A DNA stretch of 64,000 nt from Citrus sinensis (lineage: Eukaryota > Streptophyta > Magnoliopsida > Sapindales > Rutaceae), in NCBI RefSeq assembly GCF_022201045.2, contig NC_068564.1, positions 32,455,001 through 32,519,000 of the forward strand, read 5' to 3'. Below, piece by piece: positions 12,736-24,172 of this stretch. A program made the translations under genes and the position numbers. Under the pieces are notes generated by a model, which worked only from the letters and a program-made list of their open reading frames with translations, searched no databases and was not told the origin of the DNA. How positions within the stretch are numbered: the stretch's first letter is position 1; every line of letters begins with the position of its first letter.

Positions 12736-13500
12736 AGGGATGTTCGAGAATCGAATTTTGCGGATTGAACATCAATTTATATCTGATTTATGATTTTGGA
12801 GATTATAAGTTTTCAATCCAATCCAATTCACGTATTGCCGAAATTCAATCCAAATTTAGTCTATACGTCAACAGATCGGATGCGAATTTGACCCAATCCA
12901 TATCTAATCCACCATTTTACAAATTGATTTTGCAGACTAAATATTTTTAATTTTGTCCAATCCACATAAAATAAAAAAATTAATATATAAATAATTTTAC
13001 TACTGACCAAATTCAAAAATCAATAAGATTTAATCAAATTATTTATTAAAAAAACTAGAAAATACATTCAAAATTTCAAAATTTCAAAATATTCAAATAT
13101 AGCACACCTAAAAGAAAAAATATCATTTGTTTAAATACATTAAAATTAACTAAAATTATGAAAATTAACTATTTAGAAAACTATATTTGTTTATTTAATT
13201 ATTTTTATTTTATATTATTATTGGATAAGATATAATATGGTGTTAATGTAATTATATTTTAACTTATTTATTTATTAGTAAGCACTAATGCCGCATTTAT
13301 AAGTTTTTTTTTAATTAAATAAGTTTTTTTTTTTTTTTTTGCGGATCGTGGATTTTTGTAGATTATAGAAGTAAATCTATATTCAATTCACCAACTATAG
13401 ATTTTTCAATTTTCAATCTAATCCAATGCATCAATTCACAGATTAAATTTTTATTGATCAAATTTTTAAGGATCAAACAAATTGAATTTTGAACACTACT
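12736..13500. mobile_element. Probable hAT-like MITE
   Basis: The left end AGGGATGTTCGAGAATCGAA and the right end (reverse complement AGTAGTGTTCAAAATTCAAT) form imperfect terminal inverted repeats of about 25 bases, as in plant non-autonomous hAT elements that end in ..TTTGAACACCC. The interior is AT-rich and non-coding, with repeated AATCCAATCCA-like motifs. Copy 2 retains only the right end near 36,985-37,000, so copy 2 probably suffered a deletion into it. The target duplication is not clear. Confidence 0.5.
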
Positions 13501-13887
13501 ACACATTTTCTTAAGCATATTTTGGGACTATTCTAAGTACGGAAACTGCTCCAAAGTCATCCTATTCACATAGGGTTGAGCCCATCCGGTCAGTAGATGC
13601 GGAAACTATGTAGACTGTAGAGTGGTCAAAAGGCACCCATCAGCCAAAATTTCAACGTGTTAATAAACCATGCTTAGGGCTGTCACTTGTGTGACATGCA
13701 TAAATCCGCATTTTCGCAGTTTCTTTTCACTAATTTCAGTCTTTGCCATCTGTTTCCCGCTCTTGCTCTTTGCCCCACAAGTGCTAGCCTAATCCTTGAC
13801 TCTAACTCTTCCCCATCATCTATCTTATCTCTTAAAATTTTCATTTTTCTTTTTCCAAATGGCAAATCGCTTCTTTCTTTTCGTCTC

Positions 13888-13895
13888 TATAAAAA
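13888..13895 (+). promoter_or_regulatory. TATA box of XTH D
   Basis: TATAAAAA lies 42 bases before the ATG of gene D, implying a very short 5' leader. It is identical in D' at 37,373-37,380. Confidence 0.6.
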
Positions 13896-13929
13896 TCCAA
13901 AACTATAACAAAATTTTAAATATCGCACA

Positions 13930-15101
13930 ATGGCTGCGGCTAAATCACTAGTAGTGCTGATAATGCTGTCTGCTTTATTATCTAACTCTTTTGTGTTAGT
14001 TTTACCAGCTAGTAATTTTTATCAAGATTTTGACATCATATGGGGAATTGACAAGGTCAGGATTCGCAACGATGGAGAAGTCCTCAATCTTTACCTTGGC
14101 AAAGACACAGGCTCAGGTTTCCAGTCCAAGAATGAGTATCTATTTGGCAAAATTGACATGCAATTCAAGCTTGTCCCAGGCAACTCTGCTGGCACTGTCA
14201 CATCTTACTATGTAAGGCGTAAGCTGCCAGTGATCTTGCACGAAAATGTTTTTCTCTTTAAGAGTAAGCTTATTTTTAATTCTGTGTTATAGTTGTCATC
14301 ACAAGGATCAACATGGGATGAGATAGACTTTGAGTTCTTGGGAAATCTCAGTGGCGATCCTTATATTTTTCACACAAATGTAATCACACAAGGCAAAGGT
14401 GACAGAGAGCAGCAATTTTATCCCTGGTTTGATCCCACTTCAGATTTTCACACATATTCCATTCTCTGGAATCCCAAAACCATCGTGTAAGAATTTCAAT
14501 CCACTAATCATCTCTTGTTGAAAACAAGCAACAATTCAAGTCACTAATTAATCCTCTTCTTTTTTTTATTAGACGTGTCTCTTTTTTTTGGTTTAATACT
14601 TCACATATTCTTTGGGCGCTTTTGGGTTAAAAAGGCTCTCTAACATTTTTGTTTAAAAACGTTTTCAGATTCTATGTCGATGGCACACCGATTAGAGAGT
14701 TCAAGAACTTGGAGTCAATCAACATTCCTTACCCAAAAAACCAACCAATGAGAATACACTCGAGTCTCTGGAACGCTGATGACTGGGCAACAAGAGGCGG
14801 TCTTGTCAAAACAGATTGGACAAAAGCTCCATTTACAGCTTCTTGTAGAAACTTTAATGCCAAAACTTGCATTCGTTACCCAGCAGGTCCAATCATTTCT
14901 GCGCCTTGCCCTTCGAATTCTTCATCCTCTGCATGGATGAAGATCGATGAGCTTGATGAAACAAGCCGAGAGAAACTCAAGTGGGTGCAGAAGAATTACA
15001 TGATTTATAATTATTGCACAGACACAAAGCGCTTCCCAAAAGGGCCTCCTCCTGAGTGTGCTGTGGCCACGAGTGCTTACATAGATTCCGTACGAGTATA
15101 A
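13930..15101 (+). CDS. Xyloglucan endotransglucosylase/hydrolase (XTH), gene D
   Basis: Exons are 13930-14211, 14293-14486 and 14669-15101 (302 codons plus stop), with introns of 81 and 182 bases. A signal peptide covers roughly residues 1-29. The catalytic motif [11 protein letters not shown] is intact (E104, E108) with N-L-S glycosylation after it. It differs from the other XTHs here in [13 protein letters not shown] (the usual D-I-T-W-G-D-G is altered to I-I-W-G-I-D-K), LSSQG at the exon 2 start, and a longer C terminus after [10 protein letters not shown]. The exon 3 loop is Pro/Ser-rich with an extra cysteine. It clearly belongs to a different XTH subgroup from F and G. D' at 37.4 kb is almost identical, including the introns. 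Confidence 0.93.
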
Positions 15102-16629
15102 ACATATATATAATAACAATACTTTATATCATAATTTTGGTATAGTTATACAATACTGGTGTGTTTATTTCCCTGATTGGGCGGAATCATTAATAGCATT
15201 TATTTTATCAAATAAGTATGGGAATGAAAGACTAATTCTCAATGGTTGATGTTTGGAAATAAAAAATCTGTTTCCATTGAAATTTTAACATTCTGAAAAT
15301 ACCTTCATTCAATTAAAAAAATTTAAATAAAAAAAAAACCAACAGTAAACAGTCGCTGTAAATTAAAGCCTCACCGATTTTCATCGTCTTCACCAAACTG
15401 TCATTGCAAAAATCAACGTCATTGGTCATCGCTGACCGTTGAGCAGCAGCAATTGCAGCAACGATCTAGCAGCAGCAACAATCACTGATGATGATGTCGA
15501 CGACGACGATGATATTACGATCCAGATCCGATTCTGATTTGTTGTTATCGTTGTTGATGATAAAGATTTGGATTATTATTATTATTATTATGATTTTCAA
15601 AATGTATTATTATTACTATTGATAAAAAAATATTATAATTAATATATTAATGTTAATGATAATAATAATAATAATAATAATATTTTTATTATTAATAATT
15701 AATAATAATGATTTCTAAATAATAATAATCACAATAATTAAAATATAAAATAATAGTTAATTAAGAATTTTTTAGTAATTTATGACAATCTAATTCATTA
15801 TGATTATGATTTCAAGACAAATTAAACACATCAATAATAATACAGCTCATTCTAATTTTAATTTCTACAGTTAAAGTAAACAATTTATTCTAATTTTCAT
15901 TTCTCATTTTGATTTAAGCTCATTTTGATTTTCGTTTAGTAAAAGCACCGTATGTTTCTTGCTTTAGATCCCGTTATTTTGTCTGTTTGTGCACTGTGGT
16001 CACCGAACTTTTAGGGAAAAGATTTTAAACAAGAAAAAAGTTTAGTATATTTCTCATTACCATCGATAGTACAATCAATAAGCATACATTTCATATGTTA
16101 TTGTTATCATCATGAGAGCTTACGGAATGAAATATATAATACCCAAAAGAAAAAAAAAGGAAAAAAAACAATGATATAAACTATATAGTTATTTTAAAAG
16201 TAACGCACTGCTAATATGTACTTAAGAGTATATTTGGTAGTGCTTGTAGTTTATTTCATGCTCAAACTTTATGCTGTAATATCAAAATAAAGTTAAAATA
16301 ATAGTATTGATGTTGTGTCAGTTATCATATGAATTAAGATGCAAATATGACTAGAAACGGATCACGTTGATATGGTCTGTGAGAACATTAGAAGAGTAGA
16401 GCTCAATCTTTTTAAGTCTTTTTGCATTAAGTTTATTGAATTTATAATAAATCATATCTGCATCTTTCCAATAAAATTCGTATTATAACATTTCTGATAT
16501 AAAGAATGACAAATCTGTCTTTTTATTTATGACCACTGCAAAGAATAGCTCTACAGAGAGCATATAATTGAATGTAATAAGTTTACACTGATTTATCTGT
16601 TGATTTAATCGCTTCTTTAGGAGATTTTT
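15102..16629. other. Intergenic with trinucleotide runs
   Basis: This is the 3' flank of D and of pseudogene E. It contains GAT/CGA-rich stretches (15,487-15,560) and ATT/AAT repeats (15,570-15,720). The base at 15,316-15,320 (CCTTC) is the empty target of the LTR retrotransposon that sits in copy 2. About 340 bases near 15,905-16,240 are missing from copy 2. Confidence 0.7.
15560..15730. repeat. ATT/AAT microsatellite cluster
   Basis: Runs of (ATT)n near 15,574-15,592 and (AAT)n near 15,658-15,682, with interspersed degenerate units. A related but length-variant cluster lies in copy 2 near 47,520-47,710. Confidence 0.75.
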
Positions 16630-17362
16630 TCATTTCAAAGGGAGGCCTTGAGGAAATCTCTTTGCGTCGGTGCAGTAGTTGTAAATCATGAATTTCTTTT
16701 GTACCCATTTCAGCCTTTCTTAACTTGTTGAATCAAGCTCTTGTGAGAACCAGGAGCCGCCGCTGGATGGAGATGAAGGTGAACTTGAAGCACAAGAAGA
16801 TATGCCATTAGACCAGACACACGCATCAGCTTTGAAGTTTCTATAAGAAGCGGCGAAAGAAGCATGAGTCCAGTGTGTCTTGATAAGGCCACCTCTTGTA
16901 GCCTAGTCATCAGCATTCCGTAGAGAAGAGTACATCGTCATTGGTTGATTCTTTGGAAATGGCACTCCAATTGATTCTGAGTTCTTGAATTCTCTTATGG
17001 GGGTGCCATCAACAGAGAAGCTGGAAATTACAAGGAAAAAAGTTATAAGTCTAAGCAAATTAACGACAGGGAAAAGAACATGATTGGGATTGAAGGAAAA
17101 AAACAGTGCTTACAAAATGCGCTGAGGATTCCAGAGGATGGAATAGGCATGAAAATCAGCAGTAAGGTCAAACCAGAGGTGAAATTGTTGCTCTCTTTCA
17201 CCTTTGCCATTTGTGAATACATTGGTGTGCAGAGAGTAAGGGTCACCACTTAAATTGCCCAAGAATTCAAAGTCTATCTCCCCAAGTAATATCAAAATCT
17301 TGGTAGAAGTTAGCAGCAGAAGCAACAATTAGAGAGAAAATCACAAAACTGACCATCAACAT
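16630..17362 (-). pseudogene. XTH pseudogene E
   Basis: A minus-strand XTH with the exon 3 and exon 2 order preserved but clearly broken. The start region still encodes a signal peptide and [11 protein letters not shown]. There the sequence TTGGGGAGA is fused directly to TAGACTTTGAATTC of exon 2. This deletion removes the rest of exon 1, intron 1 and the start of exon 2, and shifts the frame. The likely cause is recombination at short shared GGGA/GAGAT sequence. The WD of the catalytic motif is lost, leaving [10 protein letters not shown]. Exon 3 has TAG in place of the tryptophan codon in [10 protein letters not shown] (near 16,903). Both lesions are also in E', so the gene was dead before the segmental duplication. 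Confidence 0.92.
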
Positions 17363-18547
17363 GGACGGTATATATGAAGATCTTAGAAAGCAAGCCACGG
17401 GAATGTTTTGCATGTGAACAGTATTAGAAATGTCAAAGAATCTGAAATGACGAGAAGGTTGTGCTTAGTTGGTGTTTTTATACAAGAAGTTTAGGCATAG
17501 TTGAACGGAGAGAAGATACACAGGAAACTTCAATACGTTTTGGTAATAGTTGGCAAAGTAATGTAGCAAATGACTGTTCATTAAAATGGCGCAGACCAAG
17601 TTTTCCAGACGCGGTTTTGCTTGATTTGTTAATTGTTTATAAAGAAAGGGAAGACAAGGCGCGGCCCAGTTCCCTTTTTAAAAACAAACATTCATTTTAC
17701 ATACAGTTAGGTCCAAGTGAATGGCAAGCGAAACCCACCGCCGTCTCGCGTGTTAGACAACGCCAGTAACATACAAATTGAGTAATGTCGTGCGGTTATT
17801 GCTAACTCAATTCGGATATTTAGTTTGTCTCCTACTTAATATCACATTTTATGTATCATTTATTAATTAGGTTGATAAAAAATAATTAATAATAAAACAA
17901 ATAAATACTATATACATGACAATAAAAGATTAATTTTAGAGTTACTAAATTAAGAATTCAAACAGAATAAATATAACATAATTGTCACTTGGGTTAACAC
18001 AGAATTGCTAGTGAGAAGAATTTTCAATTCTGGAATTTCTTAACAAGTTCTATGTTATTCTTAGTATTATTATAATATTAGTTATTTGCTCTTGATTTGA
18101 GAATCAATAAAAAAAAAAAAAAGCTGAAAATCTGAAGAGAGGGTCACATTATGTGAATTCAACTGTCTTCAGTAGTGGCGGTGGGAAAATCTAATAAGAG
18201 TCGGCTGGTCGTGGGACCAGGACAGCGGGAGATACTAAACTAAACGGAAGTCGTTTGGTCCCAAAAATAATGCAAAAACCGCGTGCTATAATAAAATATG
18301 GCTGGTCGGATAATGCTTGTTAGTGCGGTATGTACAGCTATTTTATTATACTTTTTTCAAGCCAACAACTGTCCACAGCCGAGCTCACTGGACCTTTCCC
18401 TGCACTTTCCTCTGCATTTTACATTCCCCACCTTCACCAGCTATAAATACAACACAATGGTCTTAAACACATTCATCGCTCCAGTTTCGAATTATCAACT
18501 TCTCTCTGTTCATTCAAACACTACTTGTACCTCGTTTGCTCAAGCAT
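17363..18547. other. Divergent promoter region between E and F
   Basis: This contains a minus-strand TATAAAAA (17,475-17,482) before pseudogene E and the plus-strand promoter of F. Open frames at 17,461-17,769 and 18,298-18,615 recur in copy 2 but overlap promoter sequence and look like no protein. Confidence 0.65.
18442..18449 (+). promoter_or_regulatory. TATA box of XTH F
   Basis: TATAAATA about 100 bases before the ATG, in a stretch (CCTTCACCAGCTATAAATAC) that is shared with the promoter of G, so the promoters of F and G descend from one duplicated upstream region. Confidence 0.75.
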
Positions 18548-19621
18548 ATGTCTATGGCTTCGATGTTGCATTTGTTTCTTGTGCTTGGCTCTTTGATGGC
18601 TGCCTCTGCTGGTAACTTCTACAAAGATTTTGACATCACCTGGGGAGATGGCCGTGCCAAGATGCTCAACAATGGCGACCTTCTTACTCTTTCCCTCGAT
18701 AAAGCTTCTGGCTCAGGATTCCAGTCCAAGAATGAGTATCTATATGGCAAGATTGACATGCAGCTCAAGCTTGTCCCTGGCAACTCTGCTGGCACAGTCA
18801 CTGCTTATTACGTAAGTTCCTCCTTTTAATACAACTTAATCATACGCAAGTATTATGTTTGCAAAAGGGCTCGTAGTTGAATAATCATATGTGATGATAC
18901 ATATAAATATCTTCTTTTTTTTTTTTCTAATGCAGCTAAAATCACCGGGATCAACATGGGATGAGATAGACTTTGAATTCCTGGGAAATTCAAGTGGTGA
19001 CCCTTACACTCTTCATACCAATGTATTTACAAATGGCAAAGGTGACAGAGAGCAACAATTTCACCTCTGGTTTGACCCCACTGCTGACTTTCACACCTAT
19101 TCTATCCTCTGGAATCCTCAGCGCATTATGTAAGCAATATTTTCCTTCAATCTCCATCGTTTGTTTTTTCCTTGTCGTTCAATCTGCTTAGACTTATCAA
19201 TGTTTACTTAATTTTCAGCTTCTCTGTTGATGGCACCCCAATAAGAGAATTTAAGAACTCAGAGTCAATTGGCGTTCCATTCCCAAAGAATCAGCCAATG
19301 AGAATATACTCTTCTCTTTGGAATGCTGATGACTGGGCCACAAGAGGTGGCCTCGTGAAGACAGATTGGACGCATGCTCCTTTCACTGCTTCCTACAGAA
19401 ACTTTAATGCTGAAGCTTGTGTTTGGTCTAATGGAAAATCTTCTTGCGCTTCAAATTCTGCTTCCTCTACATCCAGCAACGGTGCTTGGTTCTCACAAGA
19501 GCTAGATTCAACAAATCAAAATAGGCTGAAATGGGTGCAGAAGAATTACATGATTTACAATTACTGCACTGATACAAAGAGATTTCCTCAGGGCCTTCCT
19601 GCAGAATGCAGAATCTCCTAG
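18548..19621 (+). CDS. Xyloglucan endotransglucosylase/hydrolase (XTH), gene F
   Basis: Exons are 18548-18811, 18936-19129 and 19219-19621 (286 codons plus stop). The start is ATG 18548 (a second ATG two codons later is equally possible); upstream in-frame sequence is leader. The signal peptide ends near ASAGNFY. Catalytic motif [11 protein letters not shown] with E98 and E102, then an N-S-S glycosylation site (N-L-S in most paralogues). C-terminal XET domain with four cysteines and a Ser-rich linker. The end of exon 2 reads ATTAT|GTAAGC, so the residue at the junction is Ile instead of Val. Polyadenylation signal AATAAA at 19,733-19,738. Belongs to the TCH4/XTH22-25-like group, typically wound-, touch- or hormone-induced; regulation here is inferred from family only. 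Confidence 0.94.
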
Positions 19622-21482
19622 AGAAAATAATCAACAAGACACTTAAAAATTATTTTATTCTTTCGTGTAATCATTCAATGGTTATTCAATTCATGTAGAT
19701 TCTGGAGTCAGATTCTTTGTTTCTCTGTAATCAATAAAATGGCATGTTAGTCCAATTTTTACCATATGTAACACTGGTTAATGAATTTAAAAAAGGATAA
19801 TGTTATGCGTACTTGCGTGGTATACAAATTAAGTATGCTAACTAAGTAAACATAATATTACTATTTCAAAAGATTTTGTTCTTCTTTGTTGTTATTCTTC
19901 GTAAGCTTTAGCATATAGTTATAAGCCTAATTAAAGGTATTGACATGATGACTCATTAATAAAGCTTTTAGACCCTAGATTGGAATATGAAGAATTATCG
20001 AGGAAGCATGAAGATAAAAGAGCAAATGAGTCTCCACCAGAATGAGAAGAAAATGTACTGCGCGTGGGCGTTACCGTATTTGTGTCAATCGAGGAGAAAT
20101 TTTGGCCATTGATTAGTATTTGATAAGGCAGTAAAAGGGTAAAATGGCAAAAATAAAATTAAAAAAACTAACCGAGTGAACTTACACAAGTCGATGAGGA
20201 AGAGTGATGCATACCGTTATTGGATGAGGAATGTGCTTGTTAATTAACAATGAGAGATTGATAGGAGGACAAGGTGCGAGCCAGCTCTCGAGTGTTGATA
20301 TTTCAAGGCGAGCCAACCTCGCCATGCCACCACCGCCTTTCCAGTTAAACAAATAAAACATTCTCTAGTATAAGTGGTAGTATACAAAACAGCAAAATCT
20401 TCAGTCCGTTCGATTTAAATACCAATATCTATAAATTCCTTAATAATAATAATAAGCATATCTTCCAATTCCATATGCGTTTTATTACACAGGAAATCAC
20501 CAGGAAGTATGTGTTATCAATTAACCTAAAATTAGGATACAAATTCACAGTTTCATGTTACTAGGAAGCATCTGTATCGGAAATATAGGGATACATATTT
20601 CTTAGATGTTAGATCCATGTTTCATGTTAGGGACTCCAGTAAAGACTTGTCTTTAATTTTCTTGGGTCAAGCCATTTTCGTTTTTACATAGCAAAGGTTT
20701 CTTGTTCAAATCTCAGCGTGCTCAATTTTTTGCGAATAACACACGTATATGTTTCAATTCTTGTATGTTCAAGAACCTCTAATTCAATCTCCTATCTCCG
20801 CTTTTGGAACGACATGACCTTCAAACTGGATCCATGTTTCACACGGGCAGGTCTTTCAACACTTTAATGCTATTTTCTGGACTCCTGTTTAACGTCTTAA
20901 GCTTTTGAACCAAATGATTTCCTGATAATAAATATAGTTATAAAAAAAAATCTGTTAATTAAGTACGTCATTGAACAATTTTTTTTCTTTTTCTTTTGAG
21001 CATAAAATGGAAAAAAAAAATCTCGAGAGAGAAGAGCACCCAGTGAATTCTACATTTTCTTTTTTGTGTTTTGACTGGCGGTGGTTGGAAAAAAAAAAAA
21101 ATCTAATAAGAGTCAGCCGGTGGTGGGAACAGAACAGCAGTACATAATAAGTACTTGAGTCTCAAAAGTAATGCAAAGCCGCGTATTGTAATAAAAAAAA
21201 AAGTCCCTGTTGTAGCGTGTTCTGTTAGTGCGATTCGGACAGCTGTTTTTATTTCATCACGCTATTTTACGCAAACAACTGGCCACAGCTGAAGCTGAAC
21301 TAACTGGAGCTTCCCATTACTTTCCTCTGCTTTCGTTATACTCACCTTCACCAGCTCAATCAAGCTATAAATACCAAACCCTGGTGAGATCCCAAACACA
21401 CTCATCGCTTCACTTTCAAAAATTTCAAACTTCTCTCCAACTCAAATTCTTCTATCTTGTTGTTGCTCAGACGAAAGCTTCC
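19622..21482. other. Intergenic between XTH F and XTH G
   Basis: This contains the 3' UTR of F and the promoter of G. No other gene is seen. The interval is collinear with 51,186-53,062 in copy 2 with small indels. Confidence 0.65.
21366..21373 (+). promoter_or_regulatory. TATA box of XTH G
   Basis: TATAAATA lies 117 bases before the ATG chosen for G, supporting a start at 21,483 over the longer open frame that begins at 21,228. Confidence 0.75.
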
Positions 21483-22557
21483 ATGGCTTCAGTATTGCAT
21501 CTGTCGCTGCTGCTTCTTGGCTCTTTGATGGTTGCCTCTGCTGGTAACTTCCACCAAGATTTTGATATCACTTGGGGAGACGGGCGTGCTAATATACTCA
21601 ACAACGGCCAGCTTCTTACTCTTTCCCTTGATAAAGCCTCTGGCTCCGGCTTCCAGTCCAAGAATGAGTATCTATTCGGCAAGATTGATATGCAACTCAA
21701 ACTAGTCCCTGGCAACTCTGCCGGCACTGTCACTGCTTATTATGTAAGTTCCTGCCTTTATATGAATAAACAATATGCATGTTTGATCATCACCCTTTAT
21801 ATGAATAAACAATATGCATGTTTGATCATCATGTATCTGACATATAGACCTTTGATTTTTTGTTCACGCAGTTAAAATCGCCAGGATCAACATGGGATGA
21901 GATAGACTTCGAGTTCTTGGGGAATTTAAGTGGTGACCCTTACACTCTGCATACCAATGTATTCACAAATGGCAAAGGTGACAAAGAACAACAATTTCAC
22001 CTCTGGTTTGACCCCACTGCTGACTTTCACACCTATTCTATCCTCTGGAATCCTCAGCGCATTGTGTAAGCAATATTTTCCTTCAATCTCCATCATTTCT
22101 TCTTTCCTTGTCATTCAATCTGCTTAGACTTATCAATGTTTACTTAATTTTCAGCTTCTCTGTGGATGGTACTCCCATAAGAGAGTTCAAGAACTCAGAG
22201 TCAATTGGAGTTGCATTCCCAAAGAATCAGCCAATGAGAATATACTCATCTCTCTGGAATGCTGATGACTGGGCTACAAGAGGTGGCCTTGTCAAGACAG
22301 ATTGGACGCATGCTCCCTTCACGGCTTCCTACAGAAACTTCAACGCTGATGCCTGTGTCTGGTCTAATGGAAAATCTTCTTGCGCTTCAAGTTCACCTTC
22401 CTCTCCATCCAGCAGCAGTGCCTGGTTCTCACAAGAGCTTGATTCAACAAGTCAAGAAAGGCTGAAATGGGTGCAGAAGAATTACATGATTTACAATTAT
22501 TGCGCTGATGCAAAGAGATTTCCCCAGGGACTCCCTGCAGAATGCAGAACCTCTTAG
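21483..22557 (+). CDS. Xyloglucan endotransglucosylase/hydrolase (XTH), gene G
   Basis: Exons are 21483-21743, 21872-22065 and 22155-22557 (285 codons plus stop). Signal peptide at residues 1-21, then [14 protein letters not shown]. The catalytic motif [11 protein letters not shown] is intact (E97, E101), with an N-L-S site. XET C-terminal domain with four cysteines and a Ser/Pro-rich loop. The frame is open upstream to 21,228, but that part lies across the TATA box and has no family match. Intron 1 carries a 39-base tandem repeat. AATAAA at 22,639-22,644. The protein of G' differs at one position (Ala/Thr just before the cleavage site). G and F are closely related tandem duplicates. Confidence 0.95.
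21756..21833. repeat. 39-base tandem repeat in intron 1 of G
   Basis: Two near-identical units (21,756-21,794 and 21,795-21,833) built on CTTTATATGAATAAACAATA. The same doubling is in G' (53,336-53,413), so it precedes the segmental duplication or was copied by conversion. Confidence 0.9.
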
Positions 22558-24172
22558 AAGTTTTGCAAAATCAACACATACATCAAAAAAATTTATTCTT
22601 TTTGTCAATTCTTTGATTCTTTGTTGTATTTTGTCGTCAATAAAATGGCAAATTAGTCCAACTTTCTCAATGTAATACAAAATTTAGCATATAAATATCA
22701 TGAGATTATGTTCTCTACTCTTCGCATGCTTGCTATATGTTCTTCTTTGGCTAGGTTTTAACGTAGAAACGACCAAACCTCTTCACATATGCAATGGTAC
22801 TCTAAATTTTTGACTGACTTAACGGGTAAGGACTAGCAAAATATTCTATTGCCATTAAAACGACTTCTCTCATTTGGGACTTTTATCAAACATCTTGCAA
22901 GCAAACGATTAAAATTCACCGACACCCACTCCGAGATTTTTTTTTTAATGTCCTGTTAAAATAGTACACCCAACAGTAACATGACAATAAAAAGATAAAT
23001 CAAGAACAAATACAATCACAATTGTATCCAGTTATTTAATTCTTATATTCATCTTTGATTCTTTCATGTAGTATTCATGCATGTTCACAAATTTAGGATC
23101 CAAGCTTTATGGCATTTTGGGATTGAGCATCTTCTTGATTGGGGGCGTGAACGGTTAATACACCTAATAATTGCAACCTTTGGTTTTCTCAATCAAATAA
23201 TAATAATAATAACATAAAGGGACTTGGATGTAAATAGAACATACAGTATGGACGTCCGACGTCCCCAGATTTTACATTTTTGGTGAATTTCAACAATTAC
23301 CAAAAAGATCAAATAATAATAATAATAATAAATGAAAAGATATATATTTATTTCTAAAAGAACATTAACTAAGCTCACCATGTTTGTTAAATTTGTCAAT
23401 TATCAACATTTATGCTATACAAATCACAAACTTCATAACTGATTCAAGTCATATATTAATGCAACAAATAAAAAAATATAATAAATTTAAAAAATAATAA
23501 TAATAAATTAAAATAGAAAATTAGAACGATAGCACGTAAAAGGTTGATTAGTTGAGATGAATATGATAGTCAAATGTTAGATGCTGGCAATGAAGTTTAT
23601 AGGGAAGATTAGAATAATATTCCGAGTAGATATGAGAGAAATTTTTTTTGGGTGAGTATCATTGATTCAATATCTATTAGTTTTGAAGTTTGAAATAGAA
23701 TGAATAGAATACTAGATGTTTTAAAATCTAACATTTATAATTTTAATAGAGTAGTTATTTTTGGGAAAGGGAAAACGTTGAATTTTTTTCTTGTAATTAT
23801 TAACCAAATAAAGTTTCAAAGGCTTAGAATAATTATTATACCATAAATATCACATTTTTATAAAAAAAATTATTTTTAAAGTAAAGATTATTAAATATAG
23901 AGATAATTATGAATGAGAATAATAATAGGGAGATTCCTAAAAATTAAATTTTCCTTCAATATATACGCAACTTTAAAAAATTAGAATCTTAAAATAAATA
24001 TTATTATTATGTTAATAAATAGCTATTCAAAATACAAAACCAGCCGACTACCTAATTCGGATAGTGCTAAAGGCATCCCTCACTACTAATTAGCTTACAT
24101 TTTATCATTTAATGTTATGTTATACAAGACAGCTCCTGTACCTAGGCGCTAAAGTTTTTGGAACAGCCAGCT
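22558..24172. other. Intergenic between XTH G and XTH H
   Basis: The duplicated segment ends near 23,178; sequence to the right is single-copy, with AAT repeats (23,195-23,205; 23,314-23,330) and AT-rich DNA. No gene is recognised. Confidence 0.65.

Larger units (their letters stand above)
9823..13929. other. Large AT-rich intergenic region
   Basis: No protein gene is recognised. It includes the gene C promoter, an (AT)n run near 10,593-10,608, a hAT-like MITE (12,736-13,500) and the gene D promoter. About 10,665-13,470 has no counterpart in copy 2, where flanking sequence is joined near 36,930-36,960. Open frames at 10,025-10,207 and 12,765-12,950 look like chance; the first recurs in copy 2 only by duplication. 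Confidence 0.65.
1..23178 (+). repeat. Segmental duplication, copy 1
   Basis: This interval aligns in the same order and orientation with about 25,887-54,760. Gene pairs are A/A', B/B', C/C', D/D', E/E', F/F' and G/G'. Spacers align as well as exons, so this is a DNA-level duplication and not only a gene family expansion. The right edge is where the sequence after 'cttgattggggg' stops matching copy 2. Copy-1-only sequence includes two SINEs (6,292-6,508 and 7,026-7,240), about 2.8 kb around 10.67-13.47 kb and about 340 bases near 15.9-16.24 kb. Confidence 0.92.

Noticed and set aside
18298..18615. 105-codon open frame upstream of XTH F (also at 49,860-50,177)
   Set aside because: It overlaps the TATA box and the start of F in another frame, resembles no protein, and is conserved only because the promoter was duplicated.
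21228..21482. Upstream extension of the XTH G reading frame
   Set aside because: The in-frame extension crosses the TATA box; signal peptide and homology start at 21,483.
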